Positions 36,981-47,881 of a stretch of 64,000 bases of DNA are shown here, piece after piece. Position numbers and translations under genes: made by a program. Under the pieces are notes generated by a model. The model was given only the letters and a program-made list of their open reading frames with translations. It searched no databases and was not told the origin of the DNA. Position 1 is the stretch's first letter, and every line of letters starts with the position of its first letter. Source of the stretch: Tenuibacillus multivorans. GTDB taxonomy: Bacteria > Bacillota > Bacilli > Bacillales > Alkalibacillaceae. Location of the stretch: the NCBI RefSeq assembly GCF_900103915.1, contig NZ_FNIG01000003.1, positions 124,001 to 188,000 on the forward strand. Reading direction: 5' to 3'.

Positions 36981-37610
36981 TCACCTCTTTAATGCTATAG
37001 CTACGCCATCTCCAGTTGCAACTATAGTTGTCTGGTAATTGGGGTGCTTCATAAGCCATTGATTAAAATAATCGATTTTTTCTCCTAATTTAATTAGGCG
37101 TTCACGTTCTTGGACTTCTTTAGAAACATAACCCTTAAATAAAACATTGTCAATAACTATTAAGCCTCCACGGTTTAGATAAGGGTCTATTTTTTCAACA
37201 TAATGTCGATATTGCCCTTTGGCCGCATCAATAAAAGCAAAATCAAATTGTTCATTCATACTTTCTAAAAAATCATTGGCATCAGCAAATACAATATTAA
37301 TACGCCTATCTAATCCAGCTAATTTTACATTTTTTTGGGCTTCTTTAAACCGTTCTGAATCCTTTTCAACGGTTGTAATGTTGACATTGGAATCAGCCAT
37401 CGCCATTTGAATCGCTGAATAGCCAATTGCTGCGCCTATCTCCAAAACATGTTTCGGACGATGTAATCTAATTAATTGCTTTAAAAATTCAATTCCGTCC
37501 TTTTCCATAATCGGGATATGGTTCTCCTTAGCATAATTCTCCATCTCGAGAATTAATGGATGATTCTCTTGATATAGTCGACGGATATATTCTTTCGTTT
37601 GATCGGTCAT
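36981..37610 (-). CDS. trmR: tRNA 5-hydroxyuridine methyltransferase TrmR
   Basis: A 209-residue O-methyltransferase (YrrM) converting ho5U34 to mo5U34 in tRNA. The SAM motif [16 protein letters not shown] is at about 56-71, the metal-site aspartate lies in FIDAAKGQY, and IDNVLFKG follows. In Bacillus subtilis the ho5U-forming yrrN-yrrO pair is next to it; here trmR abuts udk, so the hydroxylating enzyme must be encoded elsewhere. Confidence 0.92.
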   Translation of the reverse strand: MTDQTKEYIRRLYQENHPLILEMENYAKENHIPIMEKDGIEFLKQLIRLHRPKHVLEIGAAIGYSAIQMAMADSNVNITTVEKDSERFKEAQKNVKLAGLDRRINIVFADANDFLESMNEQFDFAFIDAAKGQYRHYVEKIDPYLNRGGLIVIDNVLFKGYVSKEVQERERLIKLGEKIDYFNQWLMKHPNYQTTIVATGDGVAIALKR

Positions 37611-37677
37611 GAACGTAACACTCCATCCAATCAGTTAATCTTTAAAACAACTCAGTTATTTTACCATGAAAAAATGG

Positions 37678-37704
37678 GGGAATGCGAATATTTTACGCAT
37701 TCCC
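37678..37704 (-). terminator. Terminator after mltG
   Basis: Perfect 9-bp GGGAATGCG/CGCATTCCC stem with a 9-base loop, then T6 on the minus strand, 19 bases after the mltG stop. Confidence 0.82.
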
Positions 37705-37722
37705 TCATATTCAATTGCTCAA

Positions 37723-38844
37723 TTATTGCTCTTCTGGTGGACGGTGTTCTTGGATAAGAGCTTGATGTTCCTCATAGGACTCAGCATAATAAACATTTCC
37801 ATCATACCCGGCAACAAAGTATAAATAATCGTGTTCCTCTGGATAAAGAGCTGCTTGCAAGGCATTTTCATGGAAGTTGGCAATAGGTCCAATCGGAAGC
37901 CCCGGGTGTTGATAAGTGTTATACGGAGATTCTACCTCTAAATCTTCATATAACACCCGATCCTTATGCTCGCCTAAAGCGTATAATATAGTTGGATCTG
38001 TCTGTAGTGGCATTTCATTATTTAATCGATTATAAAATACCCCTGAAATTTTATTACGATCCATTTCAGTAACAGCCTCTTCCTCAATTAAAGATGCCAT
38101 CGTTAATACATCATGAACGTTCATATCCTGACTATTTGCAATATCTTGCATGTAAGGAAGAATTCTCTCTCGAGTTTGCTGAAGCATCATTTCAACTACT
38201 TGCTCGACGGTAGGATTTTCTTCATAAAACGGATACGTCGCTGGGAATAAATACCCTTCCAACGGGTAACGAATACCTTCTTGTAGAATTCTATCCGATA
38301 GTAAATCAGGATATAATGAAATAAGAGAGTTTATATATTCTTCATCATTCATTTTCTCAATGAACTCATCTTCTGTAATTGACGTGGTCTCGCCATAAAT
38401 GGCCGCCATTTGCTCAATACTTGAACCCTCTGGTATTGTCACAGTAAATAACGGATCAACTAAAATTTTACCTGTTTTTAATGACTCAATTATTTCATCT
38501 AATGTCATGCTTTTAGACAGTTTATATTCGCCTGCTTGAAATCCTGTCTCATTTTTAAACTTAATATAATACTTAAAAATGGTACTATCATTTATAATGT
38601 TTTTCTCCTCAAGTGTTTGTCCAATTAAATCGACACTTGAACCAAGTGGTATTTCAACCTCAATAATGGTGTTGTCGTTAGGATCGACAGGACTTAAGCC
38701 CTCACTTATGTATGTATAAGCATTGTAAGCCGTAATACCAACGATAAGCGTTAATATAGACAAAACAACAATAATAATCTTACGAGCCGTACTGGCCTCT
38801 TTAATACGTTGTGATTTATAATTTGAATGTTCATTGGAAGACAT
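37723..38844 (-). CDS. mltG: Endolytic murein transglycosylase MltG
   Basis: A 373-residue YceG-family enzyme that cuts nascent glycan strands. A cytoplasmic N-terminus is followed by a membrane span (about 22-44), a LysM-like region and the catalytic domain with MASLIEEEAV (catalytic glutamate) and YNTYQHPGLPIGPIAN. The ATG follows AGGGGG. In Bacillus it lies beside trmR. Confidence 0.96.
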   Translation of the reverse strand: MSSNEHSNYKSQRIKEASTARKIIIVVLSILTLIVGITAYNAYTYISEGLSPVDPNDNTIIEVEIPLGSSVDLIGQTLEEKNIINDSTIFKYYIKFKNETGFQAGEYKLSKSMTLDEIIESLKTGKILVDPLFTVTIPEGSSIEQMAAIYGETTSITEDEFIEKMNDEEYINSLISLYPDLLSDRILQEGIRYPLEGYLFPATYPFYEENPTVEQVVEMMLQQTRERILPYMQDIANSQDMNVHDVLTMASLIEEEAVTEMDRNKISGVFYNRLNNEMPLQTDPTILYALGEHKDRVLYEDLEVESPYNTYQHPGLPIGPIANFHENALQAALYPEEHDYLYFVAGYDGNVYYAESYEEHQALIQEHRPPEEQ

Positions 38845-38987
38845 CCGAATTTCCCCCTTCCACTCCCGTAATATTATAAATTATTTTCTATCATTTTTCT
38901 ATCTTTTTCTTCAGGCACGATAGAGTATTTATTATGAGTGAGTGGATAAAATAAATCTTACATTCTTATTTTGAGAGGAGTATCGTC

Positions 38988-39134
38988 ATGAAGGAAGAAG
39001 AAAAATTAAATGAAGAAGCTGCCTTAAATAACAATTTGGATGATTCTACCTTAAAATTAAATGAAGAGATTACTGAACACCATCAAAAACCTAAAATACC
39101 TGAGCGCAAGAAGCCCAAAAGGACTGATAAATAA
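38988..39134 (+). CDS. Small charged protein of unknown function
   Basis: A 48-codon ORF with a good GAGAGGAG site seven bases before the ATG and a terminator overlapping its stop, so it is probably expressed. The N-terminal half is acidic (MKEEEKLNEE) and the C-terminal 14 residues are basic (PERKKPKRTDK). No membrane segment. I do not recognise a family. It is convergent with yrzB. Confidence 0.6.
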   Translation: MKEEEKLNEEAALNNNLDDSTLKLNEEITEHHQKPKIPERKKPKRTDK

Positions 39135-39159
39135 AAGAGGTGCCAAGTGCACCTCTTTT
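39133..39159. terminator. Bidirectional terminator next to yrzB
   Basis: Perfect 11-bp AAAAGAGGTGC/GCACCTCTTTT stem with 5-base loop, A and T runs flanking; ends the small plus-strand ORF and yrzB. Confidence 0.88.
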
Positions 39160-39166
39160 TAACTAA

Positions 39167-39445
39167 TTACTCCTCATCCTGTTCAGTAAATGTATTGAGC
39201 ATTTCTTCGATCATGTCCCATTCTTCATCTGAATCAATTTGATAAAGGGTTAAATCATCTTCATTATTTTCATTTTCTTCAAATCTGAATGCAAAGACTT
39301 CTTGTTCTTCTTCTTCAGCCTGTTCTGCCGGTACCGCAACTAAATAAGATTTTTGAGTTTCATCAACATCAAAGGTGAAGAGAATATCAAATAGATGTTC
39401 CTCACCATTTTCATCTGGAATAATAATACGTTCTTTTTCATCCAA
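39167..39445 (-). CDS. yrzB: DUF1292 protein YrzB
   Basis: A 92-residue strongly acidic protein beginning with an EERIIIPDE-like element (ERIIIPDENGEEHLFDIL). Family DUF1292, function unknown, conserved downstream of ruvX in Firmicutes. Last gene of the alaS-reoM-ruvX-yrzB unit. Confidence 0.93.
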   Translation of the reverse strand: MDEKERIIIPDENGEEHLFDILFTFDVDETQKSYLVAVPAEQAEEEEQEVFAFRFEENENNEDDLTLYQIDSDEEWDMIEEMLNTFTEQDEE

Positions 39446-39461
39446 TTCAATTACCTCCTAA

Positions 39462-39878
39462 TTAATGACCGGCATCTAAATAACTTTGTAAAATCATCAC
39501 AGCCGCCATTTTATCGATGACCTTTTTCCTTTTTTTACGACTCATATCCGCTTCTAATAAAACACGTTCAGCAGCCATCGTCGTCAGCCGTTCATCCCAT
39601 AGCACAACTGGTAATTCATACTCATGTTCCATATGGCTCGCAAATTCACGGGAAGAATTGGCCCGTTCACCTTCTGTACCATTCATGTTTTTTGGGAGAC
39701 CGACAACAATTTTACTAATGTCATGCTCACCTATAATTTCTTTTAACCTGGGAAGAGCTGTACGATAATCCGATTCATCCCATTTTATTGTTTCGATGCC
39801 TTGAGCAGTGAAATGTAACGCATCGGAGACAGCAACACCAATTGTTTTCTCTCCGACATCTAAACCTAATATTTTCAT
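39462..39878 (-). CDS. ruvX: RuvX/YqgF Holliday junction resolvase-like nuclease
   Basis: A 138-residue RNase H-fold protein (YrrK). Acidic active-site residues are in [16 protein letters not shown] (D7), [13 protein letters not shown], and LWDERLTT (about 101-108). The family functions as a Holliday junction resolvase or pre-16S rRNA nuclease. It lies two bases after reoM. Confidence 0.95.
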   Translation of the reverse strand: MKILGLDVGEKTIGVAVSDALHFTAQGIETIKWDESDYRTALPRLKEIIGEHDISKIVVGLPKNMNGTEGERANSSREFASHMEHEYELPVVLWDERLTTMAAERVLLEADMSRKKRKKVIDKMAAVMILQSYLDAGH

Positions 39879-39880
39879 TA

Positions 39881-40147
39881 TTAAGCCTCTTTATTCGATT
39901 TCAAATAATATTTGACTACTTCCTCGATGATTTCGTCTCTCTCGACTTTTCGAATTAAATGCCGTGCATCGTTATGACGAGGGATGTAAGCGGGATCACC
40001 CGAAAGTAAATATCCCACAATTTGGTTGATTGGATTGTACCCTTTCTCTTCTAATGATTGATACACTGAATGTAATATTTCGTTTACTTTTTGTTCTTGT
40101 GAGTCGTCGTTGAACTGAAACTTCATGGTGTGATCATTCGACATCAT
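39881..40147 (-). CDS. reoM: IreB/ReoM regulatory phosphoprotein
   Basis: An 88-residue DUF965 protein (YrzL). T7 in [12 protein letters not shown] corresponds to the PASTA-kinase phosphorylation site in ReoM/IreB, which controls ClpCP-dependent MurA turnover and hence peptidoglycan synthesis. The ATG follows GAGGGGG. Conserved between alaS and ruvX. Confidence 0.93.
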   Translation of the reverse strand: MMSNDHTMKFQFNDDSQEQKVNEILHSVYQSLEEKGYNPINQIVGYLLSGDPAYIPRHNDARHLIRKVERDEIIEEVVKYYLKSNKEA

Positions 40148-40192
40148 CTTTCATACCCCCTCGTTTCACTTCTATTCCTATTATAAACTTAA

Positions 40193-42835
40193 TTAGGATG
40201 AAGTTAAAACAGTTTGTACATATTCTTTTGCAGCTTCTATTGCTTGATCGATGTTCTCTGGTTGTTTACCTCCAGCTTGAGCCATGTCTGGTCGGCCTCC
40301 TCCGCCGCCTCCGCAGCGCGTTGCAGCCTCTTTAATTAAGTTTCCTGCGTGTAATCCTTTGTCGATTAAATCTTTTGTAACGCCTGAAGCTAATTGTACT
40401 TTTCCATCCTTCTCCATGGCTAGTAAAATCACAACAGAATCTAATTGTTGTTTTAACTCATCAACCATATTCCTTAAAGCGTTCATATCCGTTACGTTGA
40501 CTTTGGATGCTAATAATGAAACGCCATTAACTGTTTCAACTTGTTCTGTCATATTAGCCGATTCAAAGTTAGCAATTTTAGCGGTTAACGATTCATTTTC
40601 ACGTTCAAGCTGCTTCATCTCATCATATAGTGACTCAATTCGACTTGGAATTTGTTCCGGCTTCGTTTTTAATAGAGATGCCGCTTCTTGGAGTAAATTT
40701 TCACGTGATTCATAATATTGGTATGCACCATGACCTGTTCGTGCTTCAATACGACGCGTGCCTGCTCCAATACCGGATTCAGCTACAATTTTAAATAAAC
40801 CGATTTCAGCGGTGTTATTCACATGACAGCCTCCGCAAAGCTCAATACTGTAATCTCCAATCGAGACAACACGGACAACATCACCATATTTTTCACCGAA
40901 TAAAGCCATCGCCCCCATTTCTTTAGCCTCAGCCAGTGTATGATGATTAGCTGCAACATCAATTGAATCCCATACTTTTTGATTGACAATCTCTTCAATT
41001 TTCTGTAGTTCCTCTTGGCTTACAGCACTGAAGTGAGAAAAGTCAAAGCGTAGTCGATCTGGTGCAACAAGAGATCCTGCCTGATTAACATGTTCACCTA
41101 GAACATCTTTTAAAGCCTGATGTAGTAGGTGTGTCGCAGTATGATTTTTCACAATTTGTTTTCTAAAATGGCGGAAAACTGATGCTTTGACAGCTTGCTG
41201 CGGATAAATAGAACCATCTTCAACCTCAATCTGGTGGAGATTTTGGCCGTTAGGGGCCTTTTGAACATCGACAATATGTGCGCGGCCCGTTTCCGTTTCT
41301 ATGACGCCTTTATCAGCAATCTGTCCACCACTTTCAGCATAAAACGGCGTTTCTTTCAAAGTAACATATCCTATATCACCCGAGTTTAATTCTTCTACTA
41401 ATTTTTGATCAGCAACTAATACTTCAGTTGTTGTTTCAGTATATAATTGATCATAGCCAATAAAAAGACTATCGTGATGGATATTTTGGAAAACTTCACT
41501 TTGAACTTGCATTGAATCAACTTTTTGACGAGCATCCCGGGCACGTTCTCGTTGCTTACTCATTTCCGCTTCAAAGCCAGCCTCATCAATGGTAAAACCT
41601 TCTGCCTGAACATATTCTTCCGTTAATTCTTTAGGAAAGCCGTACGTATCATATAATGTGAATACTTCATGACCGGGGAATACCTGACTGCCTTTTTGCT
41701 TTTCCTGATTCATCACTTTTTCTAGAATCGTAAGTCCTTCTTGTAATGTTTCATGGAAGCGTTCTTCTTCTGTTTTAATAACATTTTGGATGAAATCCTT
41801 TTTATCTTGAACCTCTGTATAAAAATCATTCATAATCTCAGCAACTTGATCGACCAATCGATACAAAAAGGGTTCATTGATATTAAGTTCTTTCGCAAAG
41901 CGTACCGCTCGTCTAAGTAAGCGACGTAAAACATATCCTCTTCCCTCATTCGATGGAAGGGCACCATCACCAATCGCAAATGATACCGTTCTAACATGAT
42001 CGGCAATCACCTTAAAGGCTGTATCTTTATCTTGATTTTCACCATATGTTTTACCACTAATCTCTTCGGTTTGTTTAATAATAGGCATAAACAAATCAGT
42101 CTCAAAATTAGTAGGTGTATCTTGAATGACTGAAAGCATTCGTTCTAATCCCATACCAGTATCTATGTTTTTCTTTGGTAACGGTGTATAAGTATCATCT
42201 GGGTTATGGTTAAATTGTGAAAAGACTAAATTCCATATTTCTAAGTACCGTTCGTTTTCACCACCTGGATATAATTCTGGGTCATTCGGGTCATTACCAT
42301 AAGCTTCTCCGCGATCATAGAAAATCTCCGTATTTGGACCACTCGGACCTTCCCCTATATCCCAGAAGTTCTCTTCAATCCGAATTATTCGCTCTTCAGG
42401 TACACCAACCTGGTCTCGCCAAATTTGATAGGCTTCTTCGTCCTCTGGGTGAACCGTAACAGATAATTTTTCAGGATCAAATCCGATCCATTGTTCACTC
42501 GTTAAAAACTCCCACGCCCATTCAATCGCTTTTTCTTTAAAATAATCACCGATTGAAAAGTTCCCTAGCATTTCAAAAAATGTATGGTGGCGTGCAGTGA
42601 AGCCAACATTTTCAATGTCATTCGTTCGAATCGATTTTTGTGCGTTTACGATTCGTGGATTATCTGGAATGACACGGCCATCAAAATATTTCTTTAGTGT
42701 TGCCACACCACTATTAATCCATAGCAAGGTTGGATCATCTTGTGGGACAAGTGATTGGCTAGGTTCTATTGCGTGGCCTTTTTCTTTAAAAAAGTCTAAA
42801 AACATTTGTCTAACTTCAGCCGATTTGAGCGTCAT
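40193..42835 (-). CDS. alaS: Alanyl-tRNA synthetase
   Basis: An 880-residue class II synthetase. The catalytic core is N-terminal (about 1-450, with [13 protein letters not shown]), the editing domain has [12 protein letters not shown] and CGGCHVNN zinc residues, and the C-terminal DHHA1 domain has [15 protein letters not shown]. The ATG lies eight bases after AAAGGAGG. Expression is controlled by the alanine T-box at 42881-43117. Confidence 0.99.
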   Translation of the reverse strand: MTLKSAEVRQMFLDFFKEKGHAIEPSQSLVPQDDPTLLWINSGVATLKKYFDGRVIPDNPRIVNAQKSIRTNDIENVGFTARHHTFFEMLGNFSIGDYFKEKAIEWAWEFLTSEQWIGFDPEKLSVTVHPEDEEAYQIWRDQVGVPEERIIRIEENFWDIGEGPSGPNTEIFYDRGEAYGNDPNDPELYPGGENERYLEIWNLVFSQFNHNPDDTYTPLPKKNIDTGMGLERMLSVIQDTPTNFETDLFMPIIKQTEEISGKTYGENQDKDTAFKVIADHVRTVSFAIGDGALPSNEGRGYVLRRLLRRAVRFAKELNINEPFLYRLVDQVAEIMNDFYTEVQDKKDFIQNVIKTEEERFHETLQEGLTILEKVMNQEKQKGSQVFPGHEVFTLYDTYGFPKELTEEYVQAEGFTIDEAGFEAEMSKQRERARDARQKVDSMQVQSEVFQNIHHDSLFIGYDQLYTETTTEVLVADQKLVEELNSGDIGYVTLKETPFYAESGGQIADKGVIETETGRAHIVDVQKAPNGQNLHQIEVEDGSIYPQQAVKASVFRHFRKQIVKNHTATHLLHQALKDVLGEHVNQAGSLVAPDRLRFDFSHFSAVSQEELQKIEEIVNQKVWDSIDVAANHHTLAEAKEMGAMALFGEKYGDVVRVVSIGDYSIELCGGCHVNNTAEIGLFKIVAESGIGAGTRRIEARTGHGAYQYYESRENLLQEAASLLKTKPEQIPSRIESLYDEMKQLERENESLTAKIANFESANMTEQVETVNGVSLLASKVNVTDMNALRNMVDELKQQLDSVVILLAMEKDGKVQLASGVTKDLIDKGLHAGNLIKEAATRCGGGGGGRPDMAQAGGKQPENIDQAIEAAKEYVQTVLTSS

Positions 42836-42880
42836 TCTTTGGGCCTCCTTTAATTAAATAAATTGTAACAAATATAAAAA

Positions 42881-43117
42881 ACGCCCCTACATCATATGTG
42901 TAGGGACGATGGATCCGCGGTACCACCCTAATTATAAGCGACTCGTTGCTTATCTGCTCGCAACACCGTAACGTGGTGTATGACGGCGGGTATTAACCAC
43001 ACTCCAGAATAGCTTCAATGACCCTTCACCTAGTATTTCTCTCAGCTAATGAAATACCTCTCTTAGAAATGGACTGTCATCTACTCATTTCCTTCTTCGA
43101 TTTCAAATCATTTATCT
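42881..43117 (-). promoter_or_regulatory. T-box riboswitch of alaS (Ala specifier GCU)
   Basis: The minus strand has the T-box AGGGTGGTACCGCGG (42915-42929) followed by a terminator hairpin (about 42884-42906) with T6. In the Stem I specifier loop, GAA-GCU-AUUCUGGAG places codon GCU (43011-43013) for alanine. Uncharged tRNA-Ala should pair with it and allow read-through into alaS. Confidence 0.95.
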
Positions 43118-43123
43118 GCCGTT

Positions 43124-43152
43124 ATTATATTTAACGAAAGTGTGTCTGTCAA
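43124..43152 (-). promoter_or_regulatory. Consensus SigA promoter of alaS T-box
   Basis: Minus-strand TTGACA (43147-43152) and TATAAT (43124-43129), both perfect, with a 17-base spacer. Confidence 0.93.
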
Positions 43153-43167
43153 ATAAATTATGTAACA

Positions 43168-43195
43168 CTGATTTCTCCATCATAAAAGAAATCAG
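43168..43195 (-). other. Hairpin downstream of a basic micro-ORF
   Basis: Perfect 9-bp CTGATTTCT/AGAAATCAG stem, 10-base loop, just after the 32-codon ORF on the minus strand and just upstream of the alaS promoter. No T run; its role is unclear. Confidence 0.4.
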
Positions 43196-43203
43196 CATCA
43201 CAG

Positions 43204-43302
43204 CTAAAAAAATCGCCTTCTAAATCTTTTCCTCATTTTTCGAATTCTCTTCATCAAACCGTTTTTTCTAAACGCTCTATTTCTTCTTTTTATCCTGATC
43301 AT
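43204..43302 (-). CDS. Micro-ORF encoding a 32-residue Arg/Lys-rich peptide
   Basis: An ATG ten bases after GGAG opens a 32-codon frame in which 17 residues are Arg or Lys (for example MRKRFRRRFF at the end). It lies in the gap between the alaS promoter and a zinc-ribbon gene. Composition suggests nucleic-acid or membrane binding; chance translation of A/T-rich sequence is possible. No homologue recognised with certainty. Confidence 0.4.
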   Translation of the reverse strand: MIRIKRRNRAFRKNGLMKRIRKMRKRFRRRFF

Positions 43303-43409
43303 TCGATATCCACTCCGAGTCTAACGCTGTATGATGTAGCTTTAGCCTATCCGTTTTATAGTGATTGATTTAAGTGACATACCCTGACCAAGTATGGGTA
43401 ACGACAACC

Positions 43410-43583
43410 TTACCTACCGTCAAAAAACAGATCATCTAATGAAGAGAGCGAACCGTCTTCTTCAATTTCTCGAACATGTAATTGGCCATCTATATATGCC
43501 ATCTCTAAAAAACAACTCCAGCAATAGTATTCCTGTTCGCCAATTCTTCCCACTTCAGCAGATTGACAATTTGGACATTTCAT
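43410..43583 (-). CDS. Small zinc-ribbon protein
   Basis: A 57-residue protein with two CxxC knuckles, CPNC at about 3-6 and CWSC at about 22-25, followed by an acidic tail. The ATG at 43583 lies eight bases after AAAGGAG; the earlier frame start falls in that site. Function unknown. It lies upstream of alaS and downstream of recD2, perhaps co-transcribed with the basic micro-ORF. Confidence 0.75.
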   Translation of the reverse strand: MKCPNCQSAEVGRIGEQEYYCWSCFLEMAYIDGQLHVREIEEDGSLSSLDDLFFDGR

Positions 43584-43697
43584 CGGGCATACTCCTTTAA
43601 TCACCTTTTCATTCTAAAACAACATAGAAAGAGAAAATTGTTTGTCCTAAGGTTACCCGATTTAATTCGGTCCTATACGCCTATATGTGACAATTGA

Positions 43698-45983
43698 CTA
43701 CATGAAATCGTAAGGTGATAATTCTTTCTCTTCTTCACCTTCATCCGTCATCTGCTCGACTAAAAACATACTTTGTAGGCGTTCGACTAATGTTGTATTA
43801 CGCTCATAAGCATTCTCTTTTTGAACCCCTTCAATAAATGCTTCATAATTGCCACAAATAATTAATGACGTTTTACTTCGTGTAATGGCTGTATAAAGCA
43901 GTTTTTTAACTAACATCCGTTTAAAGGCTCGGACAACTGGAAGTATCACAATCGGAAATTCACTTCCTTGGGATTTATGAATAGAAATCGCATATGCTAG
44001 CATAATCTGATTAAAATCCTGTTTCGTATACGAAACTTGTAAGCCTTCAAAGTCAATAATGAGCTCATCTTTTTTACTCTCTGATTCATTTGGTTTTTTA
44101 ATCGCTATTATTTCGCCTATATCACCGTTATAAACATTTTTATCGGGTTGATTAACAAGTTGAATGACTTTATCACCGGTTCTTAAAATATGGTCAAAAT
44201 GCTGAATTTGACGCTTTTGTTCATGATATGGATTAAAGATTTCCTGTAAAGTTCGATTAAGCTTGTGAATCCCAACCTCAGTCTTATACATAGGTGCTAA
44301 GACTTGTATATCCTTCATCTTATATCCTTTATTTAAGGCATGCTGGACAATCTGCTCCACGGTTGGAAGCGTAATTTCTTGACTAGAGGTAATAAAATTA
44401 AAATCACTCGATTTCGATAATGGCATATTAATAATGTCATTATTTTTGATGTGATGAGCTAATTTGATAATGAACGAATCTTCTTTTTGACGATAGATTT
44501 CCGATAAATGACTCGTTGGAATTCGCTGGGCTGTTAATAAATCGGATAATACTTGTCCAGGTCCAACCGATGGAAGCTGATCTTCATCACCAACGAAAAC
44601 GATTTTCATATTAGACGGAATGGCTTTTAATAAGGAATTGGCTAACCAAACATCTACCATGGAAAACTCATCAACAATGATCAGTTCTCCCTCTAATTGA
44701 TTACCCTGATTATATTCGAATTCATCCTCACCGGACCACCCCAATAAACTATGAATGGTCTTAGCTTTAAGTCCTGTCGCCTCAGATAAGCGTTTTGCAG
44801 CTCGACCAGTCGGTGCAGCTAAAATATAATCGGAATCATGTTTTCCCATTTTGCTCGAACGAACTAAAGCATCGTAGCAGTGAATAATTCCTTTTACGAC
44901 CGTTGTTTTACCTGTACCTGGACCACCCGTTAAAATCAAAACCTTTTCATTCAAGGCCTTTTTAATGGCTTCAAATTGTTCTTCGCCATAGGAAAAGCCT
45001 TCAGATTCCTCGATTTCTCCAATGATTTTTAATAATTCACTCTCTTCAAAGGTGTCATCTTCCTCAACATCCATTAATCGTTTAATTTGCGAGGCGATTC
45101 CTTCTTCAGAGAAATAGAGATGTGGCAGGTAAACACGTCTGTCTTCTTTTACAATGAGGTTATCGTCCTCTAATGATTGTAAATGATTTTGCAAATCATC
45201 CTCGGAAATGACGTGCTGCCGCTGGTATAGTAGTTTACTAACCTTATTTAATAGCCAATCCTCATCAACATAGACATGACCATTCGTCGATTCTTGCTCT
45301 AGCACGTGTAAAATACCTGCTTCTATTCGGTTAGGATGATCTTTTTCAATCCCCATCTCTTGTGCGATTTCATCTGCTCGCTGAAATCCAAATCCTTCTA
45401 TTTCAAACACAAACGCATATGGGTTTTCATTCAATTGTTGGATTGTTCTCTCTTGGAAAACTTCATATAATTTCTGAGCGAGCTGTAATCCGACACCATA
45501 TTTAGCTAGTTCAACCGTCACTTGATCAAAGCCTTGATGCATTCGTAAGTCACCGATTAAACGCTTTTTCGTTTCTGCATTCAACCCTGGAACACGTTCC
45601 AGAACCGATTCGTCTCTTAATATTTGATCAACGGCTTGAATACCAAGTGTATCGACAATTTTTTGGGCCGTTTTTTGACCAATCCCATAAAATAAATCAC
45701 TGGCAAAATACTTAACTAAACTATCCTCTGTTTTAGGTAAAGATTTCTCATATGTAAAAACCTGATACTGATCACCAAATTTCGGATGGGTTTTCATCGT
45801 GCCATAAAACGTATATTCATTTCCATGAGTTAATGGTGGAAAATGACCTTTGACAACAAGTTCATCCTCATCGAGTTCTTCGTTGGACTCAATAATGGAG
45901 ACCGAAGCGATGGAAAACTGTTCCTCTTCTTTATGAAAAATCATATGGTTTAACTTTGCTTTGACAAATCCTTTTTCTGTCAT
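43698..45983 (-). CDS. recD2: ATP-dependent RecD2-like DNA helicase
   Basis: A 761-residue SF1B 5'-3' helicase (YrrC). An N-terminal OB-like region and helix-hairpin-helix segments precede the Walker A motif LTGGPGTGKTTV (about 352-363), IVDEFSMVD and the C-terminal UvrD-like ISIHKSQGSEF. It acts in replication fork repair without RecBC. It follows the TPR gene by 23 bases. Confidence 0.97.
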   Translation of the reverse strand: MTEKGFVKAKLNHMIFHKEEEQFSIASVSIIESNEELDEDELVVKGHFPPLTHGNEYTFYGTMKTHPKFGDQYQVFTYEKSLPKTEDSLVKYFASDLFYGIGQKTAQKIVDTLGIQAVDQILRDESVLERVPGLNAETKKRLIGDLRMHQGFDQVTVELAKYGVGLQLAQKLYEVFQERTIQQLNENPYAFVFEIEGFGFQRADEIAQEMGIEKDHPNRIEAGILHVLEQESTNGHVYVDEDWLLNKVSKLLYQRQHVISEDDLQNHLQSLEDDNLIVKEDRRVYLPHLYFSEEGIASQIKRLMDVEEDDTFEESELLKIIGEIEESEGFSYGEEQFEAIKKALNEKVLILTGGPGTGKTTVVKGIIHCYDALVRSSKMGKHDSDYILAAPTGRAAKRLSEATGLKAKTIHSLLGWSGEDEFEYNQGNQLEGELIIVDEFSMVDVWLANSLLKAIPSNMKIVFVGDEDQLPSVGPGQVLSDLLTAQRIPTSHLSEIYRQKEDSFIIKLAHHIKNNDIINMPLSKSSDFNFITSSQEITLPTVEQIVQHALNKGYKMKDIQVLAPMYKTEVGIHKLNRTLQEIFNPYHEQKRQIQHFDHILRTGDKVIQLVNQPDKNVYNGDIGEIIAIKKPNESESKKDELIIDFEGLQVSYTKQDFNQIMLAYAISIHKSQGSEFPIVILPVVRAFKRMLVKKLLYTAITRSKTSLIICGNYEAFIEGVQKENAYERNTTLVERLQSMFLVEQMTDEGEEEKELSPYDFM

Positions 45984-46006
45984 ATCAATTTCGGCCTCCT
46001 TTATTG

Positions 46007-46669
46007 TTATTGATTATGAAGTAGCTCTTCAACTTGTTTTTTTCCATTTCCAGCGAGAAGGTGATCGGGTTGAATGTCTAATGCACGATCAAAATGCTTT
46101 AATGCTTCATGAGGCTGTTCTTTATAAAGAAACGTCACTCCTAAATTATAATGGGCATCGCTATGATTTTCATCTAGTGATAATACGTGATTAAATTGTT
46201 TAAAAGCTTCTTCAATTAGATTAGCATAGGCTAGAGATAACCCATATTGAAATTGGATTTCGACATCATCTGAATCCAATTCACTCGCTCGTTGCAAATA
46301 GGGAAGAGCTAGTTTTGGCTGTTCTTGATTCATTAATGACATTCCAAGCATTAAATATACATCCGCTTCATCTAATCCTTCCTTGATGGCCTTTTGATAC
46401 TGCTGTGTTGCTTCAGCGTAATCTTCTTGTTCAAAATAAACATTTCCTAAACCGTAATGTGCTGTTGGCAATGATTCGTCTAAGGATAAGGCTTTATTAA
46501 AGAAACGTGTAGCACGATCAAATTCTTTTATATGAATGAGAAGATTTCCGAAGTTAATATAACCAACCGGGTCTTCGGGATTTTCTTCGACGAATTGATT
46601 GAACTTAGCTGCTGCTTCGTCTAGTTTATTTTGTTTCATCGCTTCTAGTCCTTGTTGTATTAAATCCAT
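46007..46669 (-). CDS. yrrB: Tetratricopeptide repeat protein YrrB
   Basis: A 220-residue protein made of about six consecutive TPR units of 34 residues (for example PTAHYGLGNVYFEQEDYAEATQ), with no signal peptide. TPRs mediate protein contacts; the partner is unknown. In Bacillus it lies between mnmA and recD2, as here. Protein-protein scaffolding for tRNA thiolation is only a guess from context. Confidence 0.92.
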   Translation of the reverse strand: MDLIQQGLEAMKQNKLDEAAAKFNQFVEENPEDPVGYINFGNLLIHIKEFDRATRFFNKALSLDESLPTAHYGLGNVYFEQEDYAEATQQYQKAIKEGLDEADVYLMLGMSLMNQEQPKLALPYLQRASELDSDDVEIQFQYGLSLAYANLIEEAFKQFNHVLSLDENHSDAHYNLGVTFLYKEQPHEALKHFDRALDIQPDHLLAGNGKKQVEELLHNQ

Positions 46670-46718
46670 TGTATAACCCCTTCCACTTAGCTAGTTTTAT
46701 ATTAAGGTAAAAAGCAGA

Positions 46719-46750
46719 AAAAGTCACCACATGGTCATGTGCTGACTTTT
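46719..46750 (-). terminator. Terminator after mnmA
   Basis: AAAAGTCA/TGACTTTT arms (46719-46726, 46743-46750) extended inward by six pairs with one mismatch, followed by a T-rich tail on the minus strand. Confidence 0.8.
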
Positions 46751-46756
46751 CTGTGT

Positions 46757-47881
<1,125 letters not shown>

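Noticed and set aside
40284-40715. 143-codon plus-strand frame rich in Pro at its start
   Set aside because: Complement of the poly-Gly region and C-terminus of alaS; a shadow frame.
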